Assembly (NCBI RefSeq): GCF_964218355.1
Contig: NZ_CAXPMC010000013.1
Span: 1 to 64,000 of the forward strand
DNA: 64,000 nucleotides
Reading direction: 5' to 3'
Source: Ferrovibrio sp964218355
GTDB lineage: Bacteria; Pseudomonadota; Alphaproteobacteria; Ferrovibrionales; Ferrovibrionaceae
Part shown: one piece after another, positions 1 through 9,775 of the stretch
Numbering within the stretch: the stretch's first letter is position 1
Layout of the letters: each line of letters opens with the position of its first letter
Notes under the pieces: generated by a model
What the model saw: the letters and a program-made list of their open reading frames with translations, nothing else
Databases searched by the model: none
Told to the model about the DNA's origin: nothing
Made by a program: the position numbers and the translations under genes

Positions 1-126
1 CGCGCCGCCAGTCTCCGCAAGAATCTTCGTGATCGCAGCCGTCAGCGACGTCTTGCCATGGTCAACGTGACCAATCGTCCCGATGTTGCAATGCGGTTTG
101 TTACGCTCAAACTTTGCCTTGGCCAT
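1..126 (-). CDS. tuf: Elongation factor Tu, N-terminal fragment (cut by window edge)
   Basis: Only the first 42 codons are inside the window. They read MAKAKFERNKPHCNIGTIGH and continue with VDHGKTSLTAAIT, the G1 loop of the EF-Tu GTPase. EF-Tu delivers aminoacyl-tRNA to the ribosome in the cytoplasm. It lies 42 bp downstream of fusA in the same direction, the usual end of the str operon. The gene continues beyond position 1, so its integrity cannot be judged. Confidence 0.97.
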   Translation of the reverse strand, partial: MAKAKFERNKPHCNIGTIGHVDHGKTSLTAAITKILAETGGA

Positions 127-168
127 CTGCCTTCTCCGCTATCTCTATCTGTCTCTGCCGCTCGTGTC

Positions 169-2247
<2,079 letters not shown>

Positions 2248-2281
2248 GACGATCTCCTGGGGACTCTCTAATGGCCGCCGG

Positions 2282-2752
2282 TTACCAGCGGTAATGCGAG
2301 AAGGCCTTATTGGCCTCTGCCATACGATGGGTGTCTTCGCGCTTCTTGACCGAACCGCCACGGCCGCTCGCGGCATCCAGCAGTTCGCCGGAGAGGCGGT
2401 CGATCATGGTGTTCTCGCCGCGGCCGCGGGCGGCGGAGATCAGCCAGCGGATCGCCAGCGCCTGGCCGCGGTCATGGCGCACTTCGACCGGCACCTGATA
2501 GGTGGCACCGCCAACGCGACGCGAACGCACTTCGATCTGCGGGCGCACGTTATTGAGGGCATCATGGAACATCTTGACCGGGTCATTGCCGGTCTTCGCC
2601 TTGATGCGGTCGAGGGCGCCGTAGATGATCGCCTCGGCGACCGACTTCTTGCCTTCGTACATCAGCATGTTCATGAACTTGGTCAGCACGATATCACCGA
2701 ACTTCGGGTCCGGCAGGATTTCGCGCTTCTCGGCAGCATGGCGACGCGACAT
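2282..2752 (-). CDS. rpsG: 30S ribosomal protein S7
   Basis: At 156 residues this has the standard length of S7, which nucleates assembly of the 30S head and contacts the E-site tRNA. The N-terminus MSRRHAAEKREILPDPKFGD and the C-terminal FSHYRW are typical of the family. It follows rpsL by 18 bp and precedes fusA by 34 bp, so co-transcription is expected. In other bacteria S7 can repress its own operon; I did not identify such a site here. Confidence 0.98.
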   Translation of the reverse strand: MSRRHAAEKREILPDPKFGDIVLTKFMNMLMYEGKKSVAEAIIYGALDRIKAKTGNDPVKMFHDALNNVRPQIEVRSRRVGGATYQVPVEVRHDRGQALAIRWLISAARGRGENTMIDRLSGELLDAASGRGGSVKKREDTHRMAEANKAFSHYRW

Positions 2753-2770
2753 CGCTTTTTCTCCTGAGCC

Positions 2771-3142
2771 TTACTTCGGACGCTTGGCGCCGTACTTCGA
2801 ACGGCGCTGCTTGCGGTCCTTGACGCCCTGCGTGTCGAGCACGCCACGGACGATGTGATAACGCACACCCGGCAGATCCTTGACGCGGCCACCGCGGATC
2901 AGCACCACCGAGTGCTCCTGCAGGTTATGGCCTTCGCCCGGGATGTAGCTGGTCACTTCGAAACCGTTGGTCAGGCGCACGCGGGCGACCTTGCGGAGCG
3001 CCGAGTTCGGCTTCTTCGGGGTCGTCGTGTAGACGCGCGTGCAAACGCCGCGACGCTGCGGGCATTCCTGCAGCGCAGGCACCTTGTCACGGACCGGCTT
3101 CGGGTGACGCGGCTTGCGGATCAGCTGATTGATCGTCGGCAT
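2771..3142 (-). CDS. rpsL: 30S ribosomal protein S12
   Basis: S12 (123 residues) sits at the decoding centre of the 30S subunit. The ATG at 3142 gives the conserved start MPTINQLIRKPR; the open frame extends upstream but not as S12. The decoding loop PKKPNSALRK is intact and residue 43 is lysine, the form associated with streptomycin sensitivity. It is the first gene of the str operon, about 240 nt downstream of the likely transcription start from the promoter at 3387-3415. Confidence 0.98.
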   Translation of the reverse strand: MPTINQLIRKPRHPKPVRDKVPALQECPQRRGVCTRVYTTTPKKPNSALRKVARVRLTNGFEVTSYIPGEGHNLQEHSVVLIRGGRVKDLPGVRYHIVRGVLDTQGVKDRKQRRSKYGAKRPK

Positions 3143-3536
3143 ACGAGTGGAAACTCCGCCAGTTGGTCCAACACAAAAAAATCCGAGGCGAACCACCGAC
3201 AGCCTCCCGGCCCGGCAATCCGCCCTACTCTCGCTCCGACCCATCCTTGCGGCCCATCGGCCGCGGAGAGGGGTCATTATGTCTCTTGCGTAAGCCCGGT
3301 CTCGACGTGAGCGCTACGGAGACCCTGACCGTTCATCGGGCTGTGTCTAGGTTGAACCCCTACCACCAGCTCGAATCGCGGGGCGGACAATACTGTCGGC
3401 CCCCACCCCGGTCAAGCGCGATTTGGGGCCCTGTCGCGAAGTTTTTTGAGGCCGCGAAAAGCCTCGGATTCGCGGCTGCAGCAGGCCGCGGATCGTCTCA
3501 TGTCCACCTGCCGCGAAGCCTGTATATTGGGAACAT
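3143..3536. other. Intergenic region between rpsL and the RutE-like gene
   Basis: This 394-bp stretch has no convincing gene. It carries the str promoter (3387-3415, minus) and a 5' leader for rpsL of about 240 nt. It also holds a perfect 8-bp inverted repeat, GCCGCGAA at 3451-3458 and TTCGCGGC at 3469-3476. That repeat lies just past the 3' end of the RutE-like gene, but no T-run follows on either strand, so it is not a standard intrinsic terminator. Confidence 0.6.
3387..3415 (-). promoter_or_regulatory. Promoter of the str operon (rpsL-rpsG-fusA-tuf)
   Basis: Read on the minus strand there is TTGACC (3415-3410), a 17-bp spacer, and TATTGT (3392-3387). This matches five of six bases of the -35 consensus and four of six of the -10 at ideal spacing. 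It points at rpsL. The implied start near 3380 gives a leader of about 240 nt. Confidence 0.75.
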
Positions 3537-4121
3537 TCAAAGAACTTTGCAGGCTTCGGCGAAATCCAGACGGGGACTCCGGGGATGCAGTCGTGCCGGG
3601 TCGCCGAATCCAAGATTGCAGAGGAAATTTGATTTCACACTTGAATTATGGAAAAATTCGTTGTCGACCTTGGCATTGTCAAAACCGGACATCGGTCCGC
3701 AATCCAGGCCCACCGCCCTCGCTGCCAGGATGAAATAGGCCCCCTGCAGGCTGCCATTCCTGAAAGCCGCCACTTCGGCCGCCTGCGGATCATCGGCAAA
3801 CCAGCCCCGCGCATCCGGATTATGCGGCAGCAATTTCGGCATGAGGTCATAGAACTTGAGATCATAGGCAAGGATTGCCGTCACCGGCGCGGTCATGGTC
3901 TGCTCGACATTGCCCTCCGACAGGGCCGGTTTCAGCCGGGCCTTGGCTTCCGGCGAGCGCACGAAGGCAATCCTGGCCGGAGAACAATTGCCGCTGGTGG
4001 GGGCCATCTTCATCAGGTCGAAAACCTGCTGCAGATGCGCATCGGTCACCGCCCGGTCCTGCCATCGCCTGTGCGTCCGCGCCTTGCGAAACAAAATATC
4101 CAGGGCGGTGTCATCGAGCAT
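3537..4121 (-). CDS. RutE-like nitroreductase (malonic semialdehyde reductase family)
   Basis: This 194-residue FMN-dependent nitroreductase-fold protein resembles E. coli RutE over its whole length. Shared blocks include APTSGNCSPARI (FMN and substrate loop), LTAPVTAI-type TMTAPVTAILAYD, AAFRNGSLQGAY, LDCGPMSGFD and the C-terminal FAEACKVL. RutE reduces toxic malonic semialdehyde to 3-hydroxypropionate during uracil breakdown. No other rut gene is nearby, so the physiological substrate could be a different aldehyde or quinone. The ATG at 4121 was chosen because upstream codons show no similarity to the family and AAGGA lies just before it. It is divergent from gltA. Confidence 0.85.
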   Translation of the reverse strand: MLDDTALDILFRKARTHRRWQDRAVTDAHLQQVFDLMKMAPTSGNCSPARIAFVRSPEAKARLKPALSEGNVEQTMTAPVTAILAYDLKFYDLMPKLLPHNPDARGWFADDPQAAEVAAFRNGSLQGAYFILAARAVGLDCGPMSGFDNAKVDNEFFHNSSVKSNFLCNLGFGDPARLHPRSPRLDFAEACKVL

Positions 4122-4284
4122 GGCTGCATCCTTGCTGTGTGTCCGGCCGGGCCGGCCCAGGGTCTCCCCTCCTAGCATGTCCGCCCGGTCGGAAAAACCG
4201 GGGTTACCCCTGTGAAACGCGGCATGGCGGCCGTCCAATGAGAAATATGCAGCCTTGGTCGAATATATTTTGCGGACACGGCAC

Positions 4285-4314
4285 TTTCCTCGGCGCCGCG
4301 GCGCGCCCTATAAT
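4285..4314 (+). promoter_or_regulatory. Likely gltA promoter
   Basis: A perfect TATAAT -10 box lies at 4309-4314, with a weak -35 (TTTCCT, 4285-4290) 18 bp upstream. The implied start near 4321 gives a leader of about 44 nt before the gltA ATG at 4365. The -10 is strong; the -35 is a guess. Confidence 0.5.
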
Positions 4315-4364
4315 TGTTTGCACTACAACCAGATACACAGTCACCAACCCTGGGGGTACTCCTT

Positions 4365-5669
4365 ATGACCGCCGGCAAAAAGCCTGTTACGCTCAACGAT
4401 CCGAATACCGGCAAGACCGTCACCCTTCCCGTTCTCGACGGCAGTGTCGGCCCGTCGGTGATCGACATCCGCAAGCTCTATGCCGAATCCGGCTATTTCA
4501 CTTACGACCCGGGCTTCACCTCCACGGCCAGCACCGAAAGCAAGATCACCTACATCGATGGCGATGAAGGCGTGCTGCTGTATCGCGGCTATGACATTGC
4601 CGACCTGGCCGAGAAATCGACTTTCCTGGAAACCTGCTATCTGCTGCTGAACGGCGACCTGCCGAATGCCAAGCAGCGCAGTGCTTTCGAGCACTCGATC
4701 ACCAACCACACCATGCTGCATGAACAGATCCACTTCCTGTTCCGCGGTTTCCGTCGCGACGCCCATCCGATGGCCGTGATGTGCGGTGTGGTTGGCGCAT
4801 TGTCGGCCTTCTATCACGACCAGACCGACTATGATGACCCCCATCAGCGCATGATCGCCCAGCACCGGCTGATCGCGAAGATGCCGACCATCGCAGCGAT
4901 GGCCTACAAGTATTCCGTCGGCCAGCCCTTTATGTATCCGCGCAACGACCTGGGTTATGCCGAGAATTTCCTGCAGATGACCTTCGGCGTGCCGGCCGAG
5001 CCCTACAAGGTCAGCCCGGTTCTGGCCCGCGCGATGGATCGCATCTTCATCCTGCATGCCGATCACGAGCAGAATGCCTCGACCTCGACCGTGCGCCTTG
5101 CCGGTTCGTCGGGTGCCAATCCGTTTGCCTGCATCGCGGCCGGCATTGCCTGCCTCTGGGGCCCCGCCCATGGTGGTGCCAACGAAGCGGTGCTGAAGAT
5201 GCTGGAAGAAATCGGCTCGATCGACAAGGTCGGCGAAGCCGTGAAGAAGGCGAAGGACAAGAATTCGGGCTTCCGCCTGATGGGCTTCGGCCACCGCGTC
5301 TATAAGAACTACGACCCGCGCGCCAAGGTGATGCGCGAGACCTGCTACGAGGTTCTCGAGGAACTGGGCGTCAAGGACGAGCCGCTGCTGAAGATGGCGA
5401 TGGAACTGGAGCGCATCGCGCTGGAGGACGATTACTTCGTCAGCAAGAAGCTGTATCCGAATGTCGACTTCTATTCGGGCATCATCCTTCGGGCCATGGG
5501 CTTCCCGACCGCGATGTTCACCGCCCTGTTCGCCCTCGCGCGCACGGTCGGCTGGATCGCCCAGTGGAACGAAATGATCGAGGATCCGGCCCAGAAGATC
5601 GGCAGGCCCCGGCAGCTGTTCACCGGCTCGCCGAAGCGCACGTTTATTCCGCTCGACAAGCGGAAGTAA
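4365..5669 (+). CDS. gltA: Citrate synthase
   Basis: This 434-residue type II citrate synthase condenses oxaloacetate and acetyl-CoA at the entry of the TCA cycle. Conserved blocks are visible: LHADHEQNASTSTVR and GPAHGGANEAVL hold active-site histidines, GFGHRVYKNYDPRAK binds substrate, and VDFYSGI carries the catalytic aspartate. The start at 4365 is preceded by a G-rich Shine-Dalgarno-like stretch; upstream in-frame codons overlap the promoter and are unlikely to be translated. A small membrane protein and a terminator follow. Confidence 0.97.
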   Translation: MTAGKKPVTLNDPNTGKTVTLPVLDGSVGPSVIDIRKLYAESGYFTYDPGFTSTASTESKITYIDGDEGVLLYRGYDIADLAEKSTFLETCYLLLNGDLPNAKQRSAFEHSITNHTMLHEQIHFLFRGFRRDAHPMAVMCGVVGALSAFYHDQTDYDDPHQRMIAQHRLIAKMPTIAAMAYKYSVGQPFMYPRNDLGYAENFLQMTFGVPAEPYKVSPVLARAMDRIFILHADHEQNASTSTVRLAGSSGANPFACIAAGIACLWGPAHGGANEAVLKMLEEIGSIDKVGEAVKKAKDKNSGFRLMGFGHRVYKNYDPRAKVMRETCYEVLEELGVKDEPLLKMAMELERIALEDDYFVSKKLYPNVDFYSGIILRAMGFPTAMFTALFALARTVGWIAQWNEMIEDPAQKIGRPRQLFTGSPKRTFIPLDKRK

Positions 5670-5714
5670 CCGCGCTTCAATCGGACAGAGGCGGCACCGA
5701 TGGGAGGCGGGCCG

Positions 5715-5924
5715 ATGCGCAAGGGAGCAGAAAAACAGGGCGGGCAACCGCCCTCCGGTCCCCGGGCCACCGGTTTCGGCTGGCTGCGGCCTGGTTTTCT
5801 GACCATGCCGCTGCCGGCCAACGACAACCGTCTGGCGCCGCGTTCCCTGCTGCGCCGGCCACAGTTCTGGATCTGGTTCATGCTGATGGTTCTGGGCCTT
5901 GCCTGGATCATCTCCCGCTTCTGA
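5715..5924 (+). CDS. Small single-pass membrane protein, unknown function
   Basis: This 69-residue ORF sits 45 bp after gltA and ends just before a strong terminator, so it is probably co-transcribed with gltA. The ATG at 5715 has GGAGG seven bases upstream; an ATG at 5700 lacks this. The N-terminal half is basic and rich in Gly and Pro. A motif MPLPANDNR precedes one hydrophobic helix near the C-terminus (FWIWFMLMVLGLAWII), giving an expected N-in topology. I do not recognise a family. The good ribosome binding site and position make it likely real. Confidence 0.6.
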   Translation: MRKGAEKQGGQPPSGPRATGFGWLRPGFLTMPLPANDNRLAPRSLLRRPQFWIWFMLMVLGLAWIISRF

Positions 5925-5949
5925 ACCTGCCCTCAACGGACCCAAACAG

Positions 5950-5979
5950 AAAAAGGCCCGGCGATGCCGGGCCTTTTTT
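5950..5979. terminator. Bidirectional intrinsic terminator
   Basis: An A-tract followed by GGCCCGGC (5955-5962), a GAT loop, GCCGGGCC (5966-5973) and six T residues (5974-5979). The A/T symmetry allows termination in both directions, which fits the convergent gltA unit and gloA. Confidence 0.9.
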
Positions 5980-6018
5980 GTATGTCCGTTTGTTTGTATG
6001 TCCGGACGTCCTGCGCCG

Positions 6019-6432
6019 TCAGGTTGCCTTGCGCTCGATGAGCTCGACCTTGTAGCCATCGGGATCCTCGACAAAGGCGATGACGCTGCCACCATGCTTC
6101 ATCGGCCCCGGCGGGCGTGGAATCTTGACTCCTGCTGTCCCCAGGCGCTCGCACAGTCCATAGATATCCGGCACGCCAATGGCGATATGGCCGTAGCCGC
6201 TGCCGATTGAATACGGCTCTTTCTGACCCCAGTTATGGGTCAGTTCGATCACCGCCTGGTCCCGTTCATCGCCATAGCCGACAAAAGCCAGCGTGAATTC
6301 GCCAGTCGGATAATCCTGCCGCCGCAGCAGCGTCATACCCATCTGGTTGACATAGAAATCGAGGGACTTCTCGAGATCGAGTACACGCAGCATCGTATGC
6401 AGCATGCGGAAATTGGCCGGGGCTTCACTCAT
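6019..6432 (-). CDS. gloA: Lactoylglutathione lyase (glyoxalase I)
   Basis: This 137-residue vicinal-oxygen-chelate enzyme converts the methylglyoxal-glutathione hemithioacetal to S-lactoylglutathione. The four expected metal ligands are present: His12 (LHTMLRV), Glu63 (VIELTHNW), His82 (YGHIAIGV) and Glu130 (YKVELIE). Length matches the short Ni-type GloA family. AGGAG lies six bases before the ATG at 6432. It is downstream of lpxB by 40 bp and may be read from that operon. Confidence 0.95.
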   Translation of the reverse strand: MSEAPANFRMLHTMLRVLDLEKSLDFYVNQMGMTLLRRQDYPTGEFTLAFVGYGDERDQAVIELTHNWGQKEPYSIGSGYGHIAIGVPDIYGLCERLGTAGVKIPRPPGPMKHGGSVIAFVEDPDGYKVELIERKAT

Positions 6433-6472
6433 CAAGGTCTCCTATCGGTACGCAGATCGCATCAGACGACAT

Positions 6473-7693
6473 TTAGGGCGCGGCAGCCGCAGATGCCAGC
6501 CGTTTCGCTGCCACCGCCAGCACAGCCCGCGCTGCACGGATGGACGGGCCCGGCTCGCCGTCGCCTCCCAGCTGGGCCGAGACCGCCGCACAGGCATCGA
6601 TCTGTACCTGCCGCGCGGCCGGATCTGTCAGTAACCGCAGCAGGGCTGGCGCAATAGTCTCCGGACGGCAGTTCTCCTGCAGGAATTCCGGCATCACTTC
6701 GCGGTCGCAGAGAATGTTGACCAGACCGGCAAACCGGGTGTGCAGCAGGCGCCGCACGATCGCCGCCGTCAGCGGGTTCACCCGATAGGCCAGCACCGTG
6801 GGCGTCCCGGCCAGCCCCAGTTCAAGGGTCGCCGTACCCGATGCCGCCAGGGCCGCATCTGCAGCCAGCATTGCCGCATAACGCTCTTCCGCAACATCGA
6901 CCACGGTAGCCGGAAACGGCAGGCTGCGGACCGCCTGCCGGACCATGTCAGCCACCGTCTCAACGGTGGGGATCACCAGATGTACGTCCAGGCCATTCTG
7001 CCGCAGCCGGTCCAGGACACCGGCGAAGACCGGCAGCAGCCGGCGGACCTCGCCCTGCCGGCTGCCCGGCAGCAGGGCCAGCAGAGGCCGTCCATCCGGA
7101 ATGGCGTGGCGGGTACGGAACGGGGGGCGGCCGGCTTCGCTGGCTTCCGCCTCGCTGCGGCGGGCTGCGGCAAGAGTCTCGACGGCCGGGTGACCGACAA
7201 AGGTTGTCGGCAGCCCGACGGCCTCGAAATACGGAGGCTCGAAAGGCAGTACGACCATCAGATGGTCATACAGTCCCGCAAGCCGGCGCGCCCGTCCCGG
7301 CCGCCATGCCCAGACGGTCGGGGCCACGTAATGCATCAGCGGAAAGCTGCGCCCGGTCAGCAGTCGGGCCACCCGCCGCGTAAAGCCCGGACTGTCGATG
7401 GTCACGACTATGTCCGGCTGGTCTGTCAGCAGGGCCCGTGCCGTCTCGCGGATGCGCCGGCGCAGCAGCCGGATCCGCGGCAACACCTCCACCAGCCCCA
7501 TGACGGCCAGATCGCCGATCGGAAACAGGCTTTTCAGCCCCTGCCTGGCCATCTCTGCCCCGCCGACGCCACTGAAGACGACGGCATCGCCGGTTTCCTG
7601 CCGCAGGGCACGCATGAGGCCGGCGCCGAGCGCATCGCCGGAGGGCTCACCGGCAATCAGCGCCACCCGCAATGGTCGGTTTTCACCCGTCAT
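6473..7693 (-). CDS. lpxB: Lipid A disaccharide synthase
   Basis: This 406-residue GT19 glycosyltransferase joins UDP-diacylglucosamine to lipid X to form the lipid A disaccharide at the inner face of the cytoplasmic membrane. The N-terminal AGEPSGDALGA motif, the VTIDSPGF block, the APTVWAWRPGRA block and LLPGSRQGEV are all present. The ATG at 7693 overlaps the end of lpxI by 11 bp, implying translational coupling. Upstream in-frame codons lie inside lpxI and do not resemble LpxB. Confidence 0.96.
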   Translation of the reverse strand: MTGENRPLRVALIAGEPSGDALGAGLMRALRQETGDAVVFSGVGGAEMARQGLKSLFPIGDLAVMGLVEVLPRIRLLRRRIRETARALLTDQPDIVVTIDSPGFTRRVARLLTGRSFPLMHYVAPTVWAWRPGRARRLAGLYDHLMVVLPFEPPYFEAVGLPTTFVGHPAVETLAAARRSEAEASEAGRPPFRTRHAIPDGRPLLALLPGSRQGEVRRLLPVFAGVLDRLRQNGLDVHLVIPTVETVADMVRQAVRSLPFPATVVDVAEERYAAMLAADAALAASGTATLELGLAGTPTVLAYRVNPLTAAIVRRLLHTRFAGLVNILCDREVMPEFLQENCRPETIAPALLRLLTDPAARQVQIDACAAVSAQLGGDGEPGPSIRAARAVLAVAAKRLASAAAAP

Positions 7694-8513
7694 CACGGAA
7701 CCCGACAACGAAAAGGCCATGCCGGTCTGCCGCGGCACCGGTCGCCGCAGCATCCACCAGCAGGGCGGCGCCCGCCTCGACGGCAATACCGGCAAGTCCG
7801 GCTGCAGCGGCTTTCCCGACCGTGACGGCCCCGATGGTCGGCAGGTCCACCCGGCGGTCCTGTTGCGGCTTGGCACATTTCACCAGCACTCCGCCACGGG
7901 CAGCCGGAGTCTGCGCCATCCGGGTCAATAACGCATCGGTGCCCGCATCGTCTTCCAGCCCCACCACGGCTCCGCCCGCCGCAACCGCTGCCTGCCCCCT
8001 GTCCGCCGCGCCGAGTGCGCGCGCTGCGGCAAGGGCGATCCGGATATCCGCCTGCATGGCCGCGTCCGGCGGACGCCCGGCATATTGCCGTTCGGCCACC
8101 AGCAGGTCCTGTATCAGACTGTCGACCCCGATCACCGAGAAGCCATCCTGCTCAATGGTTTCAACCACCACACGCAGGATCGCATCGTCACCGCTGAGTG
8201 CCGCACGCACCAGCCGTGGCAGCAGCAGAGCGCCCTTCCAGTCGGGGCGAAGCCTGGAGAAATCCGGTTTCGCAACGCTGCCACACAAGCAGACATCCAC
8301 CACACCGGCGCCATGCAGGGCTTTCAGCAGCCCACCCACCTGCGGCAAATCGAACCAGCCATGCTCGCTGCCTGTCACCGTGTGCGCGGCACAGAATCCA
8401 TTCAGGGCGGCGATATAGAGCGGGCGCCCACGGGCAAGGCAGGCATCGCGGACGAGCGCCGGAATCTCGCCGCCGCCGGCAATCAAACCGAGCTTAGGCA
8501 GCGCTGCCGGCAT
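7683..8513 (-). CDS. lpxI: UDP-2,3-diacylglucosamine pyrophosphatase LpxI
   Basis: LpxI (DUF1009 family) cleaves UDP-2,3-diacylglucosamine to lipid X and UMP, the step done by LpxH in enterics. At 276 residues its length is normal. It begins LPKLGLIAGGGEIPALVRDA and contains the C-terminal blocks GGVLVKCAKPQQDRRVDLPT and AGIAVEAGAALLVD. It overlaps lpxA by 20 bp and lpxB by 11 bp, the usual alphaproteobacterial lpxA-lpxI-lpxB order. The start at 8513 is the best family match; an in-frame ATG at 8549 is possible. Confidence 0.93.
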   Translation of the reverse strand: MPAALPKLGLIAGGGEIPALVRDACLARGRPLYIAALNGFCAAHTVTGSEHGWFDLPQVGGLLKALHGAGVVDVCLCGSVAKPDFSRLRPDWKGALLLPRLVRAALSGDDAILRVVVETIEQDGFSVIGVDSLIQDLLVAERQYAGRPPDAAMQADIRIALAAARALGAADRGQAAVAAGGAVVGLEDDAGTDALLTRMAQTPAARGGVLVKCAKPQQDRRVDLPTIGAVTVGKAAAAGLAGIAVEAGAALLVDAAATGAAADRHGLFVVGFRDDG

Positions 8514-9300
8514 CCGCTTGCGGCTGGCAGATACCGCGTTTCGAGGCATTGCGGATGAAATCCGTCACCTCGCGTACCAGTGCGCTGCCAGCATAACTCT
8601 GACTGACATCGTCAAGACGCTGGGTGAACGTGCCTTTGCCGCTGAACAGCTGGTCATAGGCCGCCCGCAATCTGGCAATGTCTTCACGGTCGAAGCCACG
8701 ACGCTTGAGGCCAACCAGATTGAGGCCTGAGAGATGCGCCCGGTTGCCGATCACCATGCCGTATGGGATCACATCCTGCTCGACGCCGGACATGCCACCG
8801 ATCATTGCATGGGGACCGATTTTGCAGAACTGGTGCACAGCGGCCAGACCGCCGACGAAAGCGAAATCCCCAACCTCGATATGGCCGGCCAGGGTTGCAT
8901 TGTTGGCCATGATCACGTTGTTGCCGAGCAGGCAGTCATGGGCGACATGGGCGCCGGCCATGAACAGGCCGCCATCGCCGACCCGGGTCAGCATGCCGCC
9001 ACCCTCGGTGCCGGGATTCATGGTGACGCCTTCGCGGATCTGGTTGTTGCGCCCGATTTCCAGCCGCGACGGCTCACCATGGAATTTCAGATCCTGCGGC
9101 TGGTGACCGATCGAAGCAAACGGGAAAATGCGGGTTCCGTCACCGACAGATGTTATTCCGGCAACGGTAACATGGCTGACCAGTTCGACATGATCGCCCA
9201 GCACGACCTGGCTGCCCACATGGCAGTACGGGCCGATATGGACGCCCTCGCCCAGGCGTGCACCGGACTCGATAATCGCGGTGGGGTGAATCTGCGGCAT
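8494..9300 (-). CDS. lpxA: Acyl-ACP--UDP-N-acetylglucosamine O-acyltransferase
   Basis: LpxA (268 residues) catalyses the first acylation of lipid A synthesis. Left-handed beta-helix hexapeptide repeats run through roughly residues 1-190, followed by an alpha-helical C-terminal region. The catalytic histidine is His121 in the AHVAHDCLLGNN block, and NPGTEGGG and the GHQPQDLKFHGE loop are typical. It follows fabZ by 4 bp. Confidence 0.97.
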   Translation of the reverse strand: MPQIHPTAIIESGARLGEGVHIGPYCHVGSQVVLGDHVELVSHVTVAGITSVGDGTRIFPFASIGHQPQDLKFHGEPSRLEIGRNNQIREGVTMNPGTEGGGMLTRVGDGGLFMAGAHVAHDCLLGNNVIMANNATLAGHIEVGDFAFVGGLAAVHQFCKIGPHAMIGGMSGVEQDVIPYGMVIGNRAHLSGLNLVGLKRRGFDREDIARLRAAYDQLFSGKGTFTQRLDDVSQSYAGSALVREVTDFIRNASKRGICQPQADAGSAA

Positions 9301-9304
9301 TGCC

Positions 9305-9775
9305 TTACTTCTTGTCGAGGATCATGGCCGAGAAGATCGCTTCGGCCGCCAGCTTGTCATCGACCTTGACCTCGCCCTTGAATTTCCAGATCGAGCCACG
9401 CTGCTTGATGGCAGTAACGTGGATATACATGCGGTCGCCCGGGGTCACCGGCCGGCGGAAGCGCGCCTCGTCGATGGTCATGAAATAGACCAGCTTGCCC
9501 TCGGCTTCCGGTCCCAGTGTATGCACCACCAGAACGGCCGCCGTCTGCGCCATACTTTCCACAATCATCACGCCGGGCATCACCGGCTGGGTCGGGAAAT
9601 GACCGGTGAACTGCGGCTCGTTCATCGTCACATTCTTGATGCCGATGGCGCTTTCGCCAGCCTTCATCTCGATGACACGGTCGATCAGCAGCATCGGATA
9701 GCGATGCGGGATCATCTCCATGATCCGGAGGATATCAACAGACTCCACGCTGCCCACGGCCTGGGTTTCAGTCAT
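9305..9775 (-). CDS. fabZ: (3R)-hydroxyacyl-ACP dehydratase FabZ
   Basis: FabZ (156 residues) dehydrates 3-hydroxyacyl-ACP during fatty acid elongation and competes with LpxA and LpxD for the same substrates. The hot-dog-fold catalytic pair is His59 (TGHFPTQPVMPG) and Glu73 (MIVESMAQ), preceded by PHRYPMLLIDRV. The ATG at 9775 overlaps lpxD by 8 bp; a GTG at 9784 is an alternative start. The setting inside the lpx cluster is standard. Confidence 0.97.
   Translation of the reverse strand: MTETQAVGSVESVDILRIMEMIPHRYPMLLIDRVIEMKAGESAIGIKNVTMNEPQFTGHFPTQPVMPGVMIVESMAQTAAVLVVHTLGPEAEGKLVYFMTIDEARFRRPVTPGDRMYIHVTAIKQRGSIWKFKGEVKVDDKLAAEAIFSAMILDKK

Noticed and set aside
3451..3476. Perfect inverted repeat as terminator of the RutE-like gene
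   Set aside because: On the relevant strand it is followed by A residues rather than T residues. It was kept only as a note in the intergenic entry.
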